From the NCBI RefSeq assembly GCF_900091475.1, contig NZ_FMIB01000002.1, positions 1,922,001 through 1,986,000 on the forward strand: DNA of 64,000 nucleotides. The letters run 5' to 3'. Made by a program: the position numbers and the translations under genes. Shown here in pieces: positions 25,706-34,494 of the stretch (positions are counted from its first letter, which is position 1; every line of letters starts with the position of its first letter). Under the pieces are notes generated by a model, which did no database searches, was not told the DNA's origin, and saw only the letters and a program-made list of their open reading frames with translations. This stretch comes from Micromonospora chersina (GTDB lineage Bacteria; Actinomycetota; Actinomycetes; Mycobacteriales; Micromonosporaceae).

Positions 25706-25949
25706 CTGCGCGGAGCGGCCGGTCGGCCCGGCCGCGCACCATCTTCTGGCCCGGCCGCCGGACGGCGGCCGGAACCGGGGCGTGCGCAGCAGGTCCCCCT
25801 TAACGGGCCGATCAAACGCAGCCGGCCTGACATGCCGCGAATCCACCGGCATCCGGCAGGTGCAACGGGCCGACCGGGGCCGAGGTCACGACGCACGGAG
25901 CCCCCGGCGCCGCGCGGGCGGCCGGGGGCTCCGGAGAAGGGGGTACGGG
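25706..25949. other. Gene-free stretch between mscS and the Holin-X operon
   Basis: No credible ORF is seen. It contains the mscS terminator, a hairpin GGAGCCCCCGGC/GCCGGGGGCTCC at 25897-25932. The rest is GC-rich spacer upstream of the Holin-X operon. Confidence 0.5.
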
Positions 25950-27146
25950 TCAGCGGCGCGCTTCGGCGTGCTCCTCGCGCCCGACGAACGCCTCGCTGCG
26001 GGCCTCGCCGTCGTCGCTGCCGCCGAAGACCCGCGCGTCGTCGGGGACCTCGGTGTCCGGCTGCCGGCGGACCGGCCGGCGGGGCTGCACCGCCTGCCAG
26101 GGCGGCGTACCGGCGGTGTCGCCCACCTCGGCGCGCAGCCGGGGCAGGGCGGTGGGGCGCTGGTCGCGCACCCAGGCCACCAGGTGCTCGCGGACCAGGC
26201 AGCGCAGGTCCCACAGGCTACCGGCGTCGGCGGCGCTGACCAGGGCCCGGACCTTGACCAGGCCGCCGGTCGCGTCGGTCACCTGGAGCACGCAGACCCG
26301 GCCGTCCCAGAGCTCGGTGCCCTCGCACAGCCGGCGCAGTTCCTCCCGCATGGCCTGCACGGGGATGGCCCAGTCCAGGTCGAACTCGGCGGTGCCGAGC
26401 ACGGCCGCCTCGGTCCGGGTCCAGTTCTGGAAGGGGGTGCTGGTGAAGTAGGAGGTGGGCAGGATCAGCCGGCGGTCGTCCCAGATCTGCACCACCACGT
26501 AGCTGAGCGTCAGCTCCTCGATCCGGCCCCACTCCCCCTCGACCACCACCACGTCGTCGAGGCGTACCGCGTCGCTGAACGCGAGCTGGAGGCCGGCGAA
26601 CACGTTGCCCAGCAGGCTCTGCGCGGCCAGCGCGGCGACCACACCGACGACACCGGCGCTGGTCAGCACGCCGGCGCCGATGCCGCGGACGGCGGGGAAG
26701 GTCATCAGCATCACGCCGAGGGCGAGCACCACGATCACCGCGATGGTCAGCCGGCGCAGCAGCACCACCTGGGTACGCACCCGCCGGGCGTGCCGGTTGT
26801 TCGGCACGTCGACCCGGAACCGGGCCAGGGCGGTGTCCTCCGCCACCACCAGCAGCGAGGCCACCAGCCAGGCGGCGGCGGCGATCAGGGCGAGCACCAG
26901 GGCGTGCAGGAGCACCTGCCGCCAGGGGCTGCCCACCGCGTACAGGGTGGTGAACCGGACCGCGAGCTGCACGGCGAGCACGGTCGCCGCCACCTGGAAC
27001 GCGCGGTGCGAGTGGTCGGTCAGCTCGGTCATGAGCAGCGAGCGCCGGCCGAGCCGGCGGGTGACCCGGTGCACCACCTCGACCAGCAACAACGCGACCG
27101 CCGCCGCGGCGAGCGCGGCGGCGGCGGTCACGAGGTAGGTCTGCAC
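25950..27146 (-). CDS. MscS-type mechanosensitive channel
   Basis: The 398-residue protein has about four N-terminal membrane helices. The MscS pore/beta region follows: GVVGVVAALAAQSLLGNVFAGLQLAF, then VRLDDVVVVEGEWGRIEELTL and RRLILPTSYF, the conserved upper cytoplasmic domain. The C-terminal region is long and charged. It should release solutes on osmotic down-shock. Monocistronic, ending at a clear hairpin. Its neighbours are small envelope proteins, consistent with a membrane-stress neighbourhood. Confidence 0.93.
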   Translation of the reverse strand: MQTYLVTAAAALAAAAVALLLVEVVHRVTRRLGRRSLLMTELTDHSHRAFQVAATVLAVQLAVRFTTLYAVGSPWRQVLLHALVLALIAAAAWLVASLLVVAEDTALARFRVDVPNNRHARRVRTQVVLLRRLTIAVIVVLALGVMLMTFPAVRGIGAGVLTSAGVVGVVAALAAQSLLGNVFAGLQLAFSDAVRLDDVVVVEGEWGRIEELTLSYVVVQIWDDRRLILPTSYFTSTPFQNWTRTEAAVLGTAEFDLDWAIPVQAMREELRRLCEGTELWDGRVCVLQVTDATGGLVKVRALVSAADAGSLWDLRCLVREHLVAWVRDQRPTALPRLRAEVGDTAGTPPWQAVQPRRPVRRQPDTEVPDDARVFGGSDDGEARSEAFVGREEHAEARR

Positions 27147-27223
27147 GTTTCTCCATCTCCCTCCGGCCGGGCGGAATCGGGCAAAGGCCCAATGGTGCCC
27201 GGACTATCGCGTATCGACCAGGA

Positions 27224-28045
27224 TCACACCCGGCGATAGCGCGACTGGAGGAAGCAGTAGACGCCGAAGGCCGCGATGCCGAGCGCCATGAGCGCCAGCA
27301 GGATCGGCCCGTACGACTGGTCGCGGAGGGTCCGCAGCGCGGCGTCCAGGCCGCGGGCCTTCTCCGGGTCGTACTTCACGGCGGCCACGACGATGAGCAG
27401 GCCGGCGAGGGCGAAGACCGCGCCCCGGGCCGCGTACCCGGCCATGCCGAGGCGGCGGGTCAGGGTGTGCGTCTTCGGGCTCATCTCGCCGGTCTTGAGG
27501 TTGCGCTCGAACTTCTTCTTGAGCCCGTAGATCACCATGCCGATGCCGACGGCGGCGAGCACCAGCCCGGCGAGCCCCACCAGCCACCGGCCACCGTCGG
27601 AGGCCATCAGCTTCTCGGAGAACTGCTGCTGCTGGTTGGCGGCGTTGGCGCTGGCGTCCTGGACGACCTTGATGGCGGTCCAGCCCAGCCAGACAAAGAC
27701 GATCACGCGCACGACGGAGGCGATCCGCTCGAAGAGCTTCTCCTTGCCCCGCAGGTAGCGGTGGCCGATGACCGCCTCGAACGCCTGCCAGATGGCCATG
27801 GCGAAGAGCCCCACGGCGATGGCGACCAGCAGGAACTTGCCCATCGGCTGGGCGCCGAGGGTGCGCAGGGCGCCGTTCTGGTTGCCCTCCTCCCCCGACT
27901 TGCCGAAGGCGATCTGGAGGGCCAGCCAGGCGAAGAGGAGGTGCACGATCCCGTAGCCGATGAAACCGGCCCGGGTCAACAGTTCGAGCCACCTGCTGTT
28001 CGCGGCCTGGGCGGCGGTGGCTCCGGCGTTCCGGGTGAGAGACAT
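27224..28045 (-). CDS. DUF1206 membrane protein
   Basis: The 273-residue protein consists of three tandem DUF1206 units of paired membrane helices (around residues 20-100, 105-180 and 195-270). Each has the G-x-x-x-R/K-G signature (RAGFIGYGIVHLLFAWLA; RLGMAGYAARGAVFALAG). The ATG at 28045 lies just after a good SigB-like promoter. Function unknown. DUF1206 genes are commonly stress-induced in actinobacteria by my recollection. Confidence 0.9.
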   Translation of the reverse strand: MSLTRNAGATAAQAANSRWLELLTRAGFIGYGIVHLLFAWLALQIAFGKSGEEGNQNGALRTLGAQPMGKFLLVAIAVGLFAMAIWQAFEAVIGHRYLRGKEKLFERIASVVRVIVFVWLGWTAIKVVQDASANAANQQQQFSEKLMASDGGRWLVGLAGLVLAAVGIGMVIYGLKKKFERNLKTGEMSPKTHTLTRRLGMAGYAARGAVFALAGLLIVVAAVKYDPEKARGLDAALRTLRDQSYGPILLALMALGIAAFGVYCFLQSRYRRV

Positions 28046-28055
28046 GGCGCCTCAA

Positions 28056-28080
28056 TCTCCCGGTGCGAAGATTTCCAAAC
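28056..28080 (-). promoter_or_regulatory. SigB-type promoter of the DUF1206 gene
   Basis: On the minus strand GTTT (28080-28077), 15 bases, then GGGAGA (28061-28056). The expected transcription start falls only a few bases before the ATG. Confidence 0.45.
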
Positions 28081-28107
28081 GTCGGCCGCTGCCGCCCGGC
28101 GCGCGGA

Positions 28108-28473
28108 TCAGCTGTTCGGGTCGCGTGCCACCCGGATGACGACCTGCTGGTCGGTGACGCTGTCCAGGGTCACCGAGAAGCCGCCGGCCTGGGCGGCCTG
28201 CTGGCCGACGGTGAGCGAGAGCTGCTCGCCGGCCACCTCGACGGTGACCTGGTCGCCTTCGGCACCGACCAGCTTCGCCTCGACGCCGAGGATGGTGGCG
28301 CTGGCCTCGACGCCGCGGTCGAAGGTGACCGTGCAGGCGTCCAGCCCGCAGTCGGTGGAGGCGTTCTCCGAGCTGCATCCGGCCAGCAGCGCGACGCCGA
28401 GGGCGAGGCCGGCGAACAGGCCCGCGGCCCGGCGGAGGGGGGTCGGCGAGGGGGAAACGCGTCGGTTCGTCAC
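28108..28473 (-). CDS. Lipoprotein, unknown function
   Basis: About 121 residues from GTG 28473. The N-terminus is basic, followed by a hydrophobic stretch and the lipobox LLAGC, so it should be lipid-anchored outside. The mature part begins SSENASTDCG and continues with a small beta-rich domain containing a Cys pair (DCGLDAC). Family not recognised. It is separate from the DUF1206 gene by 62 bases that contain that gene's promoter. Confidence 0.75.
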   Translation of the reverse strand: MTNRRVSPSPTPLRRAAGLFAGLALGVALLAGCSSENASTDCGLDACTVTFDRGVEASATILGVEAKLVGAEGDQVTVEVAGEQLSLTVGQQAAQAGGFSVTLDSVTDQQVVIRVARDPNS

Positions 28474-28547
28474 CCGGCCAAGGGTACGAGACGACGGCCA
28501 CACCGCCACCCGCCGGTGCTCGGCCCGGTGCGCGTTAGGGTCCCGGC

Positions 28548-29774
28548 ATGCCCTTCGACATCGCCCGCACCCGGGCCGCCTACCCCGCCCTGACCGAGGG
28601 CTTCGCCCACTTCGACGGCGCCGGCGGCACCCAGACCGCCCGGCCCGTGATCGAGGCCGTCAGCGCCGCGATGACCGCCGCCACCGGCAACCGGAGCACC
28701 GCGTTCGTGCCTGGCCGGCGGTCGCTGGACCTGGTCGCGGGGGCTCGCGCCGCGGTGGCCGACCTGCTCGGCGCGGAGGCCGGCGGGGTGGTGCTCGGGC
28801 CGAGCGCCACGGCGCTGACGTACACCCTGGCCCGCACGCTCGGCGCGGGCTGGGGGCCGGGCGACGAGGTGGTGGTCTCCCGGCTGGACCACGACGCCAA
28901 CGTCCGGCCGTGGGTGCAGGCGGCCGAGGCCGTCGGGGCGACGGTGCGGTGGGCCGAGTTCGACCCGGCGACCGGTGAGCTGCCCGCCGGCCAGTACGCC
29001 GACCTGGTCACCGAGCGCACCCGGCTGGTCGCGGTGACCGCCGGCAGCAACGCCGTCGGCACCGCGCCGGACGTGGCGGCGATCGCCAAGACCGCGCACG
29101 CGGCCGGCGCGCTGGTCTGCGTGGACGGGGTCCACGCCGTGCCGCACGGCCCCACCGACCTGGCCTCGCTCGGCGCGGACTTCCTGGTGACGAGCGCGTA
29201 CAAGTGGTCCGGGCCGCACCTCGCCGCGATGGCCGCCGACCCGGCCCGGTGGGCGTCGCTGCGCCCGGCGAAGCTGCTCCCGTCCTCCGACGCGGTCCCG
29301 GACCGGTTCGAGTACGGCACCCCGAGCTTCCCGCTGCTGGCCGGGGTGACCGCGGCGGTGGACCACCTGGCCACCCTCGACCCGACCGCGACCGGCAGCC
29401 GGCGGGACCGGGTCCGGGCCGGGCTGGCCGCCGCCCAGGCGCACGAGGAGGCCGTCTTCGAGCGGCTGCTCGCCGGGCTGGCCGCCCGCCCGTTCGTCAC
29501 CGTGTACGGGTCGCCGGCCCGGCGCTGCCCCACGGTGTCGTTCCGGGTGGCCGGGTCGGCCCCGGCGGAGACCGCCGCGGCGCTGGGCGCGGCCGGTGTC
29601 TGCCTCTCCTCCGGCGACTACTACGCCTACGAGTACTTCCACGCGATGGGCCTGCGGGACAGCGGCGGCGCGGTCCGGGCCAGCGTCTACCACTACAACA
29701 CCGTCGAGGAGGTGGACCGCTTGCTGGCCGAACTCGACCGGCTGGCGGCCGCCGGGGAGAGAATGGCCCGGTGA
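28548..29774 (+). CDS. Cysteine desulfurase-like PLP enzyme (class V aminotransferase)
   Basis: The 408-residue protein has the PLP Lys in VTSAYKWSGPH (about residue 223), the aspartate in CVDGVHAVPHGP and a DHDANVRPW region. This is the layout of the class V family modelled as TIGR01976 (cysteine desulfurase-like). No clear catalytic Cys loop of NifS/SufS type is visible. The CLSSGDYYAYEY block near the end is family-typical. It may act on selenocysteine, kynurenine-like or other substrates. Translationally coupled (GTGA) to a small GNAT. Confidence 0.9.
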   Translation: MPFDIARTRAAYPALTEGFAHFDGAGGTQTARPVIEAVSAAMTAATGNRSTAFVPGRRSLDLVAGARAAVADLLGAEAGGVVLGPSATALTYTLARTLGAGWGPGDEVVVSRLDHDANVRPWVQAAEAVGATVRWAEFDPATGELPAGQYADLVTERTRLVAVTAGSNAVGTAPDVAAIAKTAHAAGALVCVDGVHAVPHGPTDLASLGADFLVTSAYKWSGPHLAAMAADPARWASLRPAKLLPSSDAVPDRFEYGTPSFPLLAGVTAAVDHLATLDPTATGSRRDRVRAGLAAAQAHEEAVFERLLAGLAARPFVTVYGSPARRCPTVSFRVAGSAPAETAAALGAAGVCLSSGDYYAYEYFHAMGLRDSGGAVRASVYHYNTVEEVDRLLAELDRLAAAGERMAR

Positions 29775-30058
29775 GCTTCCTGGTCGAGGAGAACCCCGCG
29801 AAGCACCGCTTCGAGATCCTGGTCGACGACGCGCTGGCCGGGTTCACCGCGTACGTGCCGCGCGGGGAGGTGCTGGTCTTCACGCACACCGAGGTGGACG
29901 ACCGATTCCAGAACATGGGGGTGGGCTCGGCGCTGATCCGGGGCACGCTCGACCAGATCCGCGAGCGCGGGGACCGGATCGCGGTGCAGTGCCCGTTCAT
30001 GCGCGCGTTCATCGAGCGCCACCCCGACTACGCCGACCTGGTGATCCCCGAGCCCTGA
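29771..30058 (+). CDS. Small GNAT-family N-acetyltransferase
   Basis: The 95-residue protein starts at GTG 29771, overlapping the PLP-enzyme stop by four bases. It has the compact YjdJ-like (COG2388) acetyltransferase fold: HRFEILVDDALAGFTAYV, the FTHTEVDDRFQNMGVGSALI acetyl-CoA motif, and CPFMRAFIERHPDYADLV. Operon with the PLP enzyme. The substrate is unknown. Confidence 0.9.
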   Translation: MSFLVEENPAKHRFEILVDDALAGFTAYVPRGEVLVFTHTEVDDRFQNMGVGSALIRGTLDQIRERGDRIAVQCPFMRAFIERHPDYADLVIPEP

Positions 30059-30099
30059 CCGGGGCGGGCCGGCCGACCCGACCCGGTCCGGGGATCGGG

Positions 30100-31602
30100 T
30101 CAGCGGGCGCCGGCGAGCAGTTCGGCGGCGGCGACGGCGGCGGCCCGGGTCGCCCCGTGCGTGGCCACGTGCACGGCGCCGGTGACCAGCTCGGGCACGC
30201 CCAGCTCGACCACCACCGCGTCGGGGCGGGTGGCCAGGGCGCGGGAGACCGCGTCCCGCATCCAGTCGTGCCGGTGCAGGTCCCGCACCACCAGCACCAG
30301 CGGTCGGCCGGCCGTGCCGGCGCACGGGTCGGCGGGGACCTCCTCCCGGGCGTACCGGGCGGTCGTGGTGCCGGGCGTCAGGGCGGCCAGGGGCGCGGCG
30401 ATCCCCCACGGGGTCTCCTCGCCGATGGCGATGTTGCGCGGCGGGGCGAACTCCACCACGTGCGCCGGGCCGGCCAGCGGCAGCAGCCCGCCCGTGGTGG
30501 CCACCACCCGCAGCGCCCGGCGGGCGGCGGCCAGCCCGATCGCGGAGCCGGCGTCGCCGGGCCGGGCGCCGGACCGGCCGGCCCGGGCGGCGACCGTCCA
30601 GGCCGCCAGCTGCCCGACCCGCTTCGCCGCCTCGGCCAGCCGCTCCTCCGGCAGGTCCCCGGCGACCACCGCGGCCACGATGGCGTCCCGCAGCTCGCGG
30701 GCGTCGGCCTCGGTGGCCCGCTCCCCGCCCACGCAGATCGCGTCCGCACCGGCGGCGAGCGCGCGGACGGCCGCGCCGGCGAAGCCGAACCGGTCGGCGA
30801 CGGCGCGCATCTCCACCGCGTCGGTCACCACCACGCCGCCGAAGCCCAGCTCCTCGCGGAGCAGGCGGCCCAGGATGCGCGGGCTGAGCGTGGCCGGCAG
30901 CTCCGGGTCCAGCGCCGGCACCAGCAGGTGCCCGGTCATCACCGCCTGCGCCCCGGCCGTCACGGCGGCCCGGAACGGGGCCAGCTCGACGGCGTCCAGG
31001 CGGGCCCGGTCGCCCCCGATGCGGGGCAGGTCGTGGTGGGAGTCGACCCGGGTGTCGCCGTGCCCGGGGAAGTGCTTGGCGCAGGCGGCGACGCCGCCGG
31101 CCTGGAGGCCGCGGACCCAGGCGGCGGTGTGGCGGGCGACCAGGGCCGGGTCGGCCCCGAACGAGCGGACCCCGATCACCGGGTTCGCCGGGTTCGAGTT
31201 GACGTCGGCGTCCGGGGCGTAGTTCAGCGTCACGCCCACCGCGGCCAGCTCGGCGCCCAGGTCCCGGGCCACCTCCTCGGTAAGCGCCGGGTCGTCGACC
31301 GCGCCGAGCGCGAAGTTGCCGGGCCGCGAGCTGCCCCGGGCCGACTCGATCCGGGTGACGTCGCCGGCCTCCTCGTCGATGGCCACGATCACGTCGGGCC
31401 GCTCGGCGCGCAGGTTCGCGGTCAGCTCGGCGACCTGCTCGTGGTCGACGACGTTGCGGGCGAAGAGAACCACCGACCCGAGACCCTCGCCGAGCCAGCG
31501 GCAGACCCACGGCGGCGGTGTGGTGCCGACGAACCCGGGTTGCAGGACGGCGGCGGCCAGGGCCGCCAGGTCTCCGGTCGCTCCCACGATCCGCTCGCTC
31601 AT
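30100..31602 (-). CDS. Glycoside hydrolase family 3 (beta-N-acetylhexosaminidase, NagZ-like)
   Basis: The 500-residue protein from ATG 31602 has the GH3 motifs IAIDEEAGDV, the His/Asp loop AKHFPGHGDTRVDSHHDLP and the nucleophile Asp in VVVTDAVEMRA. NagZ enzymes release GlcNAc from muropeptides in wall recycling. No signal peptide is seen, which fits a cytoplasmic enzyme. A C-terminal domain of about 160 residues beyond the barrel resembles the GH3 C domain. A promoter-like site at 31655-31683 supports the chosen start over the upstream ATG at 31656. Confidence 0.9.
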   Translation of the reverse strand: MSERIVGATGDLAALAAAVLQPGFVGTTPPPWVCRWLGEGLGSVVLFARNVVDHEQVAELTANLRAERPDVIVAIDEEAGDVTRIESARGSSRPGNFALGAVDDPALTEEVARDLGAELAAVGVTLNYAPDADVNSNPANPVIGVRSFGADPALVARHTAAWVRGLQAGGVAACAKHFPGHGDTRVDSHHDLPRIGGDRARLDAVELAPFRAAVTAGAQAVMTGHLLVPALDPELPATLSPRILGRLLREELGFGGVVVTDAVEMRAVADRFGFAGAAVRALAAGADAICVGGERATEADARELRDAIVAAVVAGDLPEERLAEAAKRVGQLAAWTVAARAGRSGARPGDAGSAIGLAAARRALRVVATTGGLLPLAGPAHVVEFAPPRNIAIGEETPWGIAAPLAALTPGTTTARYAREEVPADPCAGTAGRPLVLVVRDLHRHDWMRDAVSRALATRPDAVVVELGVPELVTGAVHVATHGATRAAAVAAAELLAGAR

Positions 31603-31654
31603 GCGCTGTCGTACCCCCGTCTTCCCCACGGCCCGCCGCCCCGGCGGTGCTGAC

Positions 31655-31683
31655 ATGGTCACACCGCGTCCGGAAATAGTCAA
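31655..31683 (-). promoter_or_regulatory. Putative housekeeping promoter of the GH3 gene
   Basis: On the minus strand TTGACT (31683-31678), a 17-base spacer, then GACCAT (31660-31655). The -35 is good and the -10 weak. It sits in an AT-rich island unusual for this window. Confidence 0.35.
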
Positions 31684-31738
31684 CAATCCTTACTGTTAGC
31701 CGCTGGCACCGGCGGCCGGGCCGTGGGAGAGTGCGACA

Positions 31739-31861
31739 ATGCATGCCGCGCTGCTCGCCGACGCCACCAGCGCCGCGGACATCCCCGGCGTACGCCTGCT
31801 CGGCCTGGTGGTCGGCGGCCTGTTCCTGCTGATCGCCATCCGGGCGATGTTCCGCCGGTAG
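31739..31861 (+). CDS. 40-residue membrane peptide
   Basis: A short frame (ATG 31739, TAG 31861) behind GGGAGAG encodes about 12 polar residues, a hydrophobic helix LLGLVVGGLFLLIAIRAMF and a basic end. Its third-position GC bias and ribosome site suggest a real gene. No family known. Confidence 0.5.
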   Translation: MHAALLADATSAADIPGVRLLGLVVGGLFLLIAIRAMFRR

Positions 31862-31945
31862 CGGCCGGTTCGGACCCGCTCTCCCCGGGGTAGGGCTGTC
31901 GGTGTCCCGGGTGCGCCCGGCACCCGGACGCGGCGAGGGGGAACG

Positions 31946-32896
31946 ATGAGGATCGGCTACTTCCTGTCCAGCGAGGAGTACACCCCGGCGGAGCTGCTGG
32001 AGCAGGCGCGCGGCGCCGAGCGGGCCGGCTTCGAGGCACTGTGGATCTCCGACCACTACCACCCCTGGGTCGACGCGCAGGGCCAGAGCGCCTTCGTCTG
32101 GTCGACGATCGGGGCGCTCAGCCAGGTCTGCCGGCTGCCGGTGACCACCGCGGTCACCTGCCCGACCGTGCGCATCCACCCCGCCGTGATCGCGCAGGCC
32201 GCGGCCACCAGCGCCGTGCTGCACGAGGGGCGCTTCGTGCTCGGGGTGGGCACCGGCGAGGCACTGAACGAGCACATCTTCGGCGACGCGTGGCCGCAGG
32301 CCGACGTCCGGCTGGAGATGCTGGAGGAGGCGGTCGAGGTGATCCGGGCCCTGTGGACCGGCGACTTCGTCAACCACCACGGCAAGCACTACACGGTGGA
32401 GCACGCCCGGATCTACACCCGCCCCGACACTCCCCCGCCGATCTACGTCTCCGGCTTCGGTCCGAAGTCGATCGAGCTGGCCGCCCGGATCGGTGACGGC
32501 TACGTGAGCACCATGCCCGACGCCGACATGGTCCGCCGGTTCCGCGACTCCGGCGGCGGCGACAAGCCCTGCCAGGCCGGCTTCAAGGCCGCGTACGCCG
32601 ACAGCGAGGACGAGGGCGTGCGGATCGCGTACGAGCGGTGGCCCAACGCCGGCGTGCCGGGCGAGCTGTCCCAGGTGCTCCCGTCGCCGCGCCACTTCGA
32701 GCAGGCCGCGCAGCTGGTCCAGCCGGAGATGATGAAGGAGTCGTTCGTCTGCGGCCGCGATGCCGACGCCCACCTGGAGATGATCGACAAGTACGCGAAG
32801 GCCGGCTTCGACGAGATCTACGTGGCCAACACCGGCCCGCACTGGCAGGGCCTGTTCGACCTCTACGAGCGCGAGGTGCTGCCCCGGCTGCGCTGA
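31946..32896 (+). CDS. F420-dependent LLM-class oxidoreductase (G6PDH-like family)
   Basis: The 316-residue (beta/alpha)8 luciferase-like enzyme has the N-terminal MRIGYFLSSEEYTP, the F420-binding HYHPW and GRFVLGVGTGEALNEHIFG, and the C-terminal ANTGPHW. This pattern matches the TIGR03557 F420-dependent G6P-dehydrogenase-like family. The physiological substrate is unknown. The SD GAGGGGG precedes the ATG. Its 3' end overlaps the convergent TetR gene by 34 bases. Confidence 0.93.
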   Translation: MRIGYFLSSEEYTPAELLEQARGAERAGFEALWISDHYHPWVDAQGQSAFVWSTIGALSQVCRLPVTTAVTCPTVRIHPAVIAQAAATSAVLHEGRFVLGVGTGEALNEHIFGDAWPQADVRLEMLEEAVEVIRALWTGDFVNHHGKHYTVEHARIYTRPDTPPPIYVSGFGPKSIELAARIGDGYVSTMPDADMVRRFRDSGGGDKPCQAGFKAAYADSEDEGVRIAYERWPNAGVPGELSQVLPSPRHFEQAAQLVQPEMMKESFVCGRDADAHLEMIDKYAKAGFDEIYVANTGPHWQGLFDLYEREVLPRLR

Positions 32897-33537
32897 GCCC
32901 CGCCCCGGTCCGGCAGGACGCCGTGCAGCAGCGTGGCGACCAGGGCGTCCACCAGGTCCGGGGCGGGCTGCGGCGGTGGGCCGGCCGGGTCGAGCAGCCC
33001 GCCGAGGACCAGGTCGTGGCAGACCCCGACGACAAGCGTGGCCACCGCGTCCGGGCGGACCGCCGGGGCGACCCGGCCGAGCCGCTGCTCCGCGCGCACG
33101 TATTCGGCCAGCTCCCCGCGCAGCCCGTGGCCGCCGCCGAGCGGGGCGGGCAGCTCGCCGAGGCGGGCCAGCAGCTTCGGCTGGGTGGTCAGCCCGGCGA
33201 ACGCCGGCAGGATCGCGGCGTGCAGCGCCAGCGCCCGGTCCAGGTACGCCCGCAGGTTCGCCTCGACGGTCGCCTCGCCCGGGCGCGGGGCCGCACCCTC
33301 CCGCGCCGCCTCGACCGACCGCACGTGCGCGTGCAGCGCCGCCGCGAGCAGCTCCTCCTTGTCGGCGAAGTGGTTGTAGAGCACCCCGTCGGCGACGCCG
33401 GCCTCGCGCGCGATGTCGCGGACGGTCAGCCCGGCCACGCCGCGCCGGGCCACCAGCCGCCCGGCGGCGGCGATCAGGTGCTCGCGCAGGCTCTGCTCGC
33501 CGCCCCGCAGCGCGGCTGCTCTTCTGGGTGCCATCAC
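32863..33537 (-). CDS. TetR-family transcriptional regulator
   Basis: The 224-residue protein has an N-terminal helix-turn-helix of TetR type (LIAAAGRLVARRGVAGLTVRDIAREAGVADGVLYNHFADKEEL in sequence, about residues 20-65) and a variable ligand-binding helical domain. It lies downstream of a methyltransferase gene whose promoter carries a large palindrome. A strong hairpin separates the two genes. It may control the methyltransferase, itself or the convergent oxidoreductase. Confidence 0.92.
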   Translation of the reverse strand: MMAPRRAAALRGGEQSLREHLIAAAGRLVARRGVAGLTVRDIAREAGVADGVLYNHFADKEELLAAALHAHVRSVEAAREGAAPRPGEATVEANLRAYLDRALALHAAILPAFAGLTTQPKLLARLGELPAPLGGGHGLRGELAEYVRAEQRLGRVAPAVRPDAVATLVVGVCHDLVLGGLLDPAGPPPQPAPDLVDALVATLLHGVLPDRGGAQRSRGSTSRS

Positions 33538-33551
33538 GAGGATCCTAGGCT

Positions 33552-33591
33552 CCGCCGGGCCCGGCTCCCCCGAGCGAGCCGGGTCCGGCGG
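33552..33591 (-). terminator. Strong hairpin between methyltransferase and TetR genes
   Basis: A 16-bp stem (CCGCCGGGCCCGGCTC with GAGCCGGGTCCGGCGG, one G-T type mismatch) lies in the 76-base gap. It could terminate the methyltransferase transcript or attenuate TetR expression. Confidence 0.55.
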
Positions 33592-33613
33592 ACGCCTGTC
33601 GACGGCCGCCGGC

Positions 33614-34453
33614 TCACCCGGGCCGGCGCGCGGTCACCAGCCAGGCCGCGGTGCGCAGCCGGACGCCGTCCGGCCCCTCGTACGGCCGCACCGCCTCGGC
33701 CAGGGCGGCCCGCACCCGGTCGCCGACCGCCGGGTCGAGCGGTGCGAGCCGGTGCCGGACCGGCCCCCAGCCGGCCAGGAACGCGGCGGCGTCGGCGGCG
33801 TCCCGCCCCCAGGTGCCCGGCTCCTGCCGGGGCACGCACTCCACGTCGACGAAACCGGCGTCGGTGAGCACGGCCCGCACCACCGCGGGGTCGGCGAGGG
33901 AGAGCGGCTCGCCGACGGCCGTGCCGTCGCTGCCGGTGGGCGGCAGGTGCGCGGCGAGCGGGGCGAGCGCCGCGCCGAGGTCTCCCCGGCGGATGTCGTC
34001 GAGGCAGACGAAGGCGAGCCGCCCGCCGGGGCGCAGCGCCCGGCCGAGGTTGGCGAACGCGGTGACCGGGTCGGCGAAGAACATCACGCCGAACCGGCTC
34101 AGCGCGACGTCGAAGGCCGCCGGCGGGAAGGGGTGAACCTGGGCGTCGGCCCGCACGAAGTCCACGTTGCCGACCGCCTCGGCGGCGGCCGAGGCCCGGG
34201 CCCGCTCCAGCATCGGCGCGGAGAGGTCCACCCCGAGCGCCGTGCCGGCGCCGGAGCGGCGGGCGGCCAGCCGGGTGAGCTGGCCGGTGCCGCAGCCGAC
34301 GTCGAGCACCCGGTCGCCGGGCCGGACCGCGGCGAGCAGCGCCTCGTTGAAGCCGCTGTTGATGGCGTCGTACCGCCGCTGGTGGTCGGCCCAGTGCCGG
34401 CCCTCGTAACCGTTCCAGGCCCGCTCCTGCTGGTCGTTCGGGATGGTCCGCAC
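33614..34453 (-). CDS. SAM-dependent methyltransferase
   Basis: About 279 residues from GTG 34453, which has a perfect AGGAGG six bases upstream. ATGs at 34474 and 34480 fall inside the operator. Class-I motifs: VLDVGCGTGQLTRLAA, ALGVDLSAPML, FVRADAQVHPF and FDVALSRFGVMFF, as in UbiE/Coq5-like small-molecule methyltransferases. The substrate is unknown. Strongly predicted to be regulated by the 30-base palindrome at its promoter. Confidence 0.92.
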   Translation of the reverse strand: MRTIPNDQQERAWNGYEGRHWADHQRRYDAINSGFNEALLAAVRPGDRVLDVGCGTGQLTRLAARRSGAGTALGVDLSAPMLERARASAAAEAVGNVDFVRADAQVHPFPPAAFDVALSRFGVMFFADPVTAFANLGRALRPGGRLAFVCLDDIRRGDLGAALAPLAAHLPPTGSDGTAVGEPLSLADPAVVRAVLTDAGFVDVECVPRQEPGTWGRDAADAAAFLAGWGPVRHRLAPLDPAVGDRVRAALAEAVRPYEGPDGVRLRTAAWLVTARRPG

Positions 34454-34464
34454 GGCGCCTCCTG

Positions 34465-34494
34465 ATGAACGCATGTTCATGAACAGGCATTCAT
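34465..34494. promoter_or_regulatory. 30-bp palindromic operator (TetR-type)
   Basis: The site reads ATGAACGCATGTTCA then TGAACAGGCATTCAT. 13 of 15 base pairs are symmetric, and the central TGTTCATGAACA (34474-34485) is perfect. It covers the expected transcription start of the methyltransferase gene. Confidence 0.75.

Noticed and set aside
31868..31893. GTTC-N16-GGGTAG before the F420-type oxidoreductase
   Set aside because: It resembles the SigB pattern, but the -35 is off by one base and the distance to the start is longer than for the others.
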